Assembly: GCF_000962805.1 (NCBI RefSeq)
Contig: NZ_JZTW01000013.1
Location: forward strand, 1 to 64,000
DNA: 64,000 nucleotides
Reading direction: 5' to 3'
From: Pseudarthrobacter chlorophenolicus
GTDB lineage: Bacteria > Actinomycetota > Actinomycetes > Actinomycetales > Micrococcaceae
The notes beneath the pieces were generated by a model, which was not told where the DNA came from, did not search any database, and was given only the letters and a program-made list of their open reading frames with translations. Position numbers and translations under genes: made by a program. Shown piece after piece: positions 60,023 through 64,000 of the stretch (position 1 is the stretch's first letter; each line of letters begins with the position of its first letter).

Positions 60023-60059
60023 TCCGGCGGCTGCCGACAGGCAGTTGCCCTTAAACCCT

Positions 60060-60107
60060 GACGGCGGCACCCGCGTTCTGTAGTTCCAGAACCCAGGTGC
60101 CGCCGTC
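60060..60107. terminator. Bidirectional terminator between ggt and ansP
   Basis: GACGGCGGCACC (60060-60071) pairs with GGTGCCGCCGTC (60096-60107), with an inner GTTCTG-N6-CAGAAC stem (60075-60092). It separates the convergent ggt and permease genes. Confidence 0.8.
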
Positions 60108-60122
60108 GGACGTTAAGAAGCG

Positions 60123-61637
60123 CTACTTCTTGAAGGTGCCCGCCGGCGGGTTGGCAACCACCGGTGCGACGCCGGTGTGGCCTTCCCGGGTTGCGGCGAT
60201 CTCGTGGATGCGCTTGCGGCAGGCGAACCAGCCGAACACCATCAGCACCGAGGCGATGGCTGTCACCATCATGGTGAGCGGCGAGTCGATGAACACCATC
60301 ACCAGCACGCCCACCAGGAAGACCAGCGAGAGGTATCCGGTGAACGGGGCGCCGAACAGCCGGAACGAGGGCCGCTCCACCCATCCCTTGTCCGCCCAGC
60401 GCTTCAGCTGGATCTGGCACAGGACGATCGTGGCCCAGGTCATGATGATGCCCACGGAGGCAATGTTCAGCACGATCTCGAAGGCTTCGGCCGGGACCAG
60501 GTAGTTCAGCGGAACACCCAGCAGCGAAACGCCGGCGGTGATGGCGATGCCGCCGTAGGGGACGCCCGCCTTGTTCATGCGGGACGCGAACTTGGGCGCC
60601 GAGCCGTTGACGGACATGGAGCGCAGGATGCGGCCGGTGGAGTAGAGCCCGGCGTTCAGCGAGGACAGGGCGGCCGTGAGGACCACCAGGTTCATGATCA
60701 CGTCCACGCCCTGCACACCGATCGAGCCGAAGAACGTCACGAACGGGCTGACGCCCTTCTCGTAGGAGGTGTACGGCAGCAGCAGGGCCAGCAGGATCAC
60801 GGAGCCGACGTAGAACACGGCGATGCGGAAGACCACGGAGTTGATGGCCTTGGGCATGATCTTTTCCGGGTTCTCGGTTTCACCGGCCGCGGTGCCCACC
60901 AGTTCGATCGAGGCGTAGGCGAACAGGACGCCCTGCATGAGGATGATCATGGGCAGCAGGCCGTTGGGGAACACGCCGCCGTTGTCCGAGAGGAGGCTGA
61001 GGCCAACCTGCTGGCCGTCCACCGGGGTGCCGAAGATGACGAAGTAGGTGCCCACCAGGAGGAATGCCACCAGGGCTGCGACCTTGATGAGGGCGAACCA
61101 GAACTCCATCTCGCCGAAGACCTTTACGGACACGAGGTTCAGGCTCAGGACCACTACGAGGGCGGTGAGGGCCCATACCCACTGCGGGACGTCGGCCATC
61201 CAGGGGATGTAGTTGCCGAAGAAGTGCATGTAGAGCGCGGCGGCGGTGATGTCCACGATGGTGGTGGTGGCCCAGTTGATCCAGTAGAACCAGCCGGAGA
61301 CGAACGCGGCTTTCTCGCCGAAGAACTCGCGGGCGTAGGAGACGAACGAGCCGGAGGAGGGGCGGTGGAGCACCAGTTCGCCGAGGGCCCGCAGGATCAG
61401 GAACGCGAAGAAGCCGCAGACGGCGTAGGCGATGACCAGCGACGGGCCGGCCGCGTTCAGGCGGCCGCCGGCGCCGAGGAACAGGCCGGTACCGATGGCG
61501 CCGCCAATGGCGATCATCTGGATCTGCCGCGGCTTCAGGCTCTTGTGATAGCCCTTGTCCTCGGCGTGCAGCGAGGTCTCGGTGGCGTGTGCGTGACCGC
61601 CGTCGATGACGTGGTCTGGGAGAGGGGACTGACTCAT
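60123..61637 (-). CDS. ansP: L-asparagine permease, APC superfamily
   Basis: The 504-residue carrier has twelve helices and the amino-acid permease signature [25 protein letters not shown] (about 33-57) with [23 protein letters not shown]. The segment [22 protein letters not shown] and the central loop are typical of the AAP/AnsP/GabP/CycA group. Its place in an operon with aspartase and asparaginase points to asparagine as the substrate. Start ATG 61637. It is the last gene of the reverse-strand operon ending at the bidirectional terminator. Confidence 0.88.
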   Translation of the reverse strand: MSQSPLPDHVIDGGHAHATETSLHAEDKGYHKSLKPRQIQMIAIGGAIGTGLFLGAGGRLNAAGPSLVIAYAVCGFFAFLILRALGELVLHRPSSGSFVSYAREFFGEKAAFVSGWFYWINWATTTIVDITAAALYMHFFGNYIPWMADVPQWVWALTALVVVLSLNLVSVKVFGEMEFWFALIKVAALVAFLLVGTYFVIFGTPVDGQQVGLSLLSDNGGVFPNGLLPMIILMQGVLFAYASIELVGTAAGETENPEKIMPKAINSVVFRIAVFYVGSVILLALLLPYTSYEKGVSPFVTFFGSIGVQGVDVIMNLVVLTAALSSLNAGLYSTGRILRSMSVNGSAPKFASRMNKAGVPYGGIAITAGVSLLGVPLNYLVPAEAFEIVLNIASVGIIMTWATIVLCQIQLKRWADKGWVERPSFRLFGAPFTGYLSLVFLVGVLVMVFIDSPLTMMVTAIASVLMVFGWFACRKRIHEIAATREGHTGVAPVVANPPAGTFKK

Positions 61638-61672
61638 GGGTGTCCTTACAGACGGGGGATCTTGGGTGGGGA

Positions 61673-63088
61673 CTACTTGCTGAGGTTGGCGAGCCGTTCG
61701 GGGCTCAGGAGTTCCTGCAGTTGGGTGGCGGTGAGCAGTCCGTGTTCCAGGACCAGCTCGGCCACGCCCTTGCCGGTGGCGAGGGCTTCCTGCGCGATGG
61801 CGGTGGCGGTGGCGTAGCCCAGGTGGGGGTTCAGGGCGGTGACCAGGCCGATGGATTGCTCCACCGTGAGCCGCAGGTGTTCGGTGTTGGCGGTGATTCC
61901 GCGGATGCAGCGGGCCGTCAGGGTGCGGCAGGCTGCTTCGAGGTGGGAGATGCTCTTGTGGAGGCTGTGGACAATCACGGGTTCGAACGCGTTGAGCTGA
62001 AGCTGCCCGGCTTCGGCGGCCATGGTGATGGTGACGTCGTTGCCGATCACTTCGTAGGCCACCTGGGAGACCACTTCCGGGATCACCGGGTTGATCTTGC
62101 CGGGCATGATGGAGGAGCCGGACTGGACGGCCGGCAGGTTGATTTCGCCCAGGCCGGCGCGCGGGCCGGAGGAGAGCAGGCGGAGGTCGTTGCAGATCTT
62201 GGACAGCTTGACCGCTACCCGCTTGAGCACGCCGGAGAGGTGGACGAACGCGCCCACGTCCTGGGTGGCCTCGATCAGGTCGACGGCGGTGACCAGCGGC
62301 AGGCCAGTGACCTCGGCCAGGTGCCGGCAGGCGGCGTCGGCGTAGCCAGCCGGGGCGTTCAGTCCGGTGCCGATGGCGGTGGCGCCGAGGTTGATCTCGT
62401 GGATCAGGAGTTCGGCCTCGGCCAGCCGCAGCCGGTCCTCGCCGATGGTGACGGCGTAGGTTCCGAATTCCTGGCCCAGGGTCATGGGGACGGCGTCCTG
62501 GAGCTGGGTGCGGCCCATCTTCACCACGGTGCGGAACTCCAGCGCTTTGGCGGCACAGGCTTCCTCCAGTTCGGCCAGGGCGTCCAGGAGTTCCCGGGCG
62601 GCGAAGATGGTGCCGAGTTTCACCGCGGTGGGGTAGACGTCGTTGGTGGACTGGCTGAGGTTGACGTGGTCGTTGGGGTGCAGCCGGGCGTAGTCACCCT
62701 TGGGGTGGCCGAGGATTTCCAGGGCGCGGTTGGCGATAACCTCGTTGGCGTTCATATTGGAGGACGTTCCGGCGCCGCCCTGGATGACGTCCACCACGAA
62801 CTGCTCGGCGAGTTTGCCGTCCAGGATGTCCTGGCAGGCCTGCTCGATGGCTGCGGTGCGTTCGGCATCCAGCAGGCCAAGGTCCCGGTTGGTGCGGGCG
62901 GCGGCGAGCTTGACCGCTGCCAGGCCGCGGACCAGGTGCATGTTGGAGGAGAGCGGCTGGCCGGTGATGGGGAAGTTCTCCACAGCGCGCAGGGTGTGCA
63001 CGCCCCAGTATGCCTCCGCGGGGACGTCGCGGTCACCCAGCAGGTCGTGTTCGGACCGGAAGTTTTCGGCGGTTGGTGTGATGGTCAT
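61673..63088 (-). CDS. aspA: Aspartate ammonia-lyase
   Basis: The 471-residue enzyme belongs to the fumarase/aspartase superfamily. It starts [34 protein letters not shown], has [20 protein letters not shown] with the substrate-binding TSx[25 protein letters not shown] and the signature [15 protein letters not shown] (SS loop). It removes ammonia from aspartate to give fumarate. ATG 63088 follows AAGGACC. It lies between the asparaginase and the permease genes, completing asparagine to fumarate in one operon. Fumarase is closely related but lacks this start pattern. Confidence 0.92.
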   Translation of the reverse strand: MTITPTAENFRSEHDLLGDRDVPAEAYWGVHTLRAVENFPITGQPLSSNMHLVRGLAAVKLAAARTNRDLGLLDAERTAAIEQACQDILDGKLAEQFVVDVIQGGAGTSSNMNANEVIANRALEILGHPKGDYARLHPNDHVNLSQSTNDVYPTAVKLGTIFAARELLDALAELEEACAAKALEFRTVVKMGRTQLQDAVPMTLGQEFGTYAVTIGEDRLRLAEAELLIHEINLGATAIGTGLNAPAGYADAACRHLAEVTGLPLVTAVDLIEATQDVGAFVHLSGVLKRVAVKLSKICNDLRLLSSGPRAGLGEINLPAVQSGSSIMPGKINPVIPEVVSQVAYEVIGNDVTITMAAEAGQLQLNAFEPVIVHSLHKSISHLEAACRTLTARCIRGITANTEHLRLTVEQSIGLVTALNPHLGYATATAIAQEALATGKGVAELVLEHGLLTATQLQELLSPERLANLSK

Positions 63089-63128
63089 GGGGGTCCTTAC
63101 GGGCGTCGTTGTCTGGTTCGGACAGAAA

Positions 63129-64000
63129 TCAGTTGAGGAAGTCGGTGGCCTGCAGCCGGCCCACTTCGTGGCCGCCGCCCAGCACGGGTGCGGTGGCGAT
63201 GGCGGCCAGCGGGCCGGTATCAAGTCCCAGCGCCTCGAGGAGCCGGACGGTGGCCGGCATCCTGGCGCGGTCGCCGCCGTCGGAAATCTTGACGGCTGCT
63301 GCGCTGCCGTCGGCCAGGCCCACCAGCTGGACGCCTTCGAAACCGTCCTTGGCCACGGCGCCCGGCACCAGGCGCATGAGCTCCGTGACGTCGCGTCCCT
63401 CGCCCGCCACCATGTGGGGGTGCTGCTGCATGGCGAGCCCGACGGCGGCTTCCGCGCTTCGGGACGCCGGCCCGCCGTCGTCGGAGGTTCCGTCCGCCTG
63501 GCCGGCTGCGCGCGCGATGATGCCGAAGGCACGGGCCATGCCGCGAAGGGTGAGGGCGAACAGCGGGGTTCCGCAGCCGTCGGTGCTGATGGCGGCGGGT
63601 TCTTCGCCGGTCAGTTCGGTGACGGTGGCGGCGACGAGCTGCTGGAGCGGGTGGGACGGCTCAAGGTAGCCGCGGACCGGCCAGCCGTTGATGGCGCAGG
63701 TGGCGGCCATGGCGGCGTGTTTGCCCGAGCAGTTCTGGGTGAGCTGGGTGGTTTCGCCGCCGTTGCGCAGCCATTTTTCGCGTTCGGCCGTGCCGTAGGG
63801 GAGGTCAGTGCTGTTTTCGAGGTCCGCGGCGCTGAGGCCGTGCAGTTCCAGGATCCGGAGGGCGCCATCGCGGTGGCGGCTGTCGCCGGAGTGGCTGGCG
63901 GCGGCCAGGGCCAGGAGGTCCGCGGGGAGATCCAGGCCGGCCCGGACCATGGCCACGGCCTGGAGCGGCTTGAGCGAGGAGCGCGGGTAGAAGGGGGCTT
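63129..64000 (-). CDS. Asparaginase, Rhizobium-type II family (5' end outside window)
   Basis: The visible 290 residues are the C-terminal part of an asparaginase of the Rhizobium/thermolabile type (Asparaginase_II), not the E. coli AnsB type. Upstream codons at the edge read FYPRSSLKPLQAVAMV, typical of this family, so the frame is open past base 64000. Conserved parts are NCSGKHAAMAATCAINGW (Ser-Gly-Lys-His), DGCGTPLFALTLRGMARAFG and MVAGEGRDVTELMR. It hydrolyses L-asparagine to aspartate and ammonia. It is the first visible gene of the operon with aspA and ansP. The true start cannot be seen. Confidence 0.85.
   Translation of the reverse strand, partial: APFYPRSSLKPLQAVAMVRAGLDLPADLLALAAASHSGDSRHRDGALRILELHGLSAADLENSTDLPYGTAEREKWLRNGGETTQLTQNCSGKHAAMAATCAINGWPVRGYLEPSHPLQQLVAATVTELTGEEPAAISTDGCGTPLFALTLRGMARAFGIIARAAGQADGTSDDGGPASRSAEAAVGLAMQQHPHMVAGEGRDVTELMRLVPGAVAKDGFEGVQLVGLADGSAAAVKISDGGDRARMPATVRLLEALGLDTGPLAAIATAPVLGGGHEVGRLQATDFLN

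Noticed and set aside
58424..60070. A 548-codon frame on the - strand across ggt
   Set aside because: It is antisense to a gene with a full set of gamma-glutamyltransferase motifs and has no motif of its own.
1..64000. tRNA, rRNA or replication origin
   Set aside because: No cloverleaf with a TTCGA-type loop and matching stems, no rRNA-like block and no DnaA-box cluster was found by eye; a covariance-model search would be needed to exclude them fully.

Overview
The window reads as a chromosomal segment of a high-GC actinobacterium, most likely Arthrobacter, Pseudarthrobacter or a close relative in the Micrococcaceae. This is inferred from base composition, third-position GC use, frequent GTG starts, four-base ATGA gene overlaps and gene content; no rRNA or marker gene is present to fix the genus. 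Gene density is high. I see no phage, insertion sequence, CRISPR array, tRNA or rRNA.

Layout: (1) 1-1.7 kb: the start of a lipoprotein gene, then an FMN reductase divergent from a TetR regulator across a perfect palindrome. (2) 2-8 kb: an oligopeptide-type ABC importer (two permeases, one fused double ATPase, one lipoprotein receptor). (3) 8.2-13.2 kb: a Gfo/Idh/MocA oxidoreductase, alanine dehydrogenase divergent from a PucR-type regulator, and an overlapping pair of an excisionase-type HTH protein and an alpha/beta hydrolase. (4) 13.3-25.8 kb: the most striking block, a LacI regulator with two operators followed by a complete Opp/Dpp-type importer, a cytoplasmic GH32 enzyme and a 1220-residue secreted GH32 enzyme with four accessory sandwich modules. 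This looks like a fructan-degradation locus that uses a peptide-class transporter. (5) 25.8-31.8 kb: PTS enzyme I, a TetR regulator, mannitol PTS permease and mannitol-1-phosphate dehydrogenase. (6) 31.9-35.7 kb: a siderophore importer behind a DtxR/IdeR-like box. (7) 35.8-46.4 kb: an acetyltransferase, a MarR/MFS efflux pair, an uncharacterised ABC exporter, a sugar symporter, a 14-TM drug exporter, RraA, another MFS carrier and a TetR regulator. (8) 46.7-51.2 kb: malic enzyme, small membrane and NTF2-like proteins, a helical-repeat protein, and a LysE exporter divergent from its likely Lrp regulator. (9) 51.2-55.4 kb: a WXG-type protein with an overlapping lipoprotein gene, an AsnC regulator, a structured leader in front of GluQRS, and a 66-residue HTH protein behind two identical operators. 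(10) 55.4-64 kb: LtrA, a GNAT-AAA+ fusion, gamma-glutamyltransferase, and an asparagine permease / aspartase / asparaginase operon that runs off the right edge.

The metabolic theme is uptake and central entry of plant-derived carbon and nitrogen. Fructans would be cut outside, imported and finished inside; mannitol would enter through the PTS to fructose-6-phosphate; asparagine would go to aspartate and then fumarate; alanine would go to pyruvate; and malate to pyruvate. Many regulators sit beside visible inverted repeats, and in several cases (TetR at 1.07 kb, MarR at 36.3 kb, AsnC at 53.9 kb) the operator overlaps the longest possible reading frame and so argues for a shorter protein. All functional calls come from motifs and family resemblance read by eye; no database search was run.
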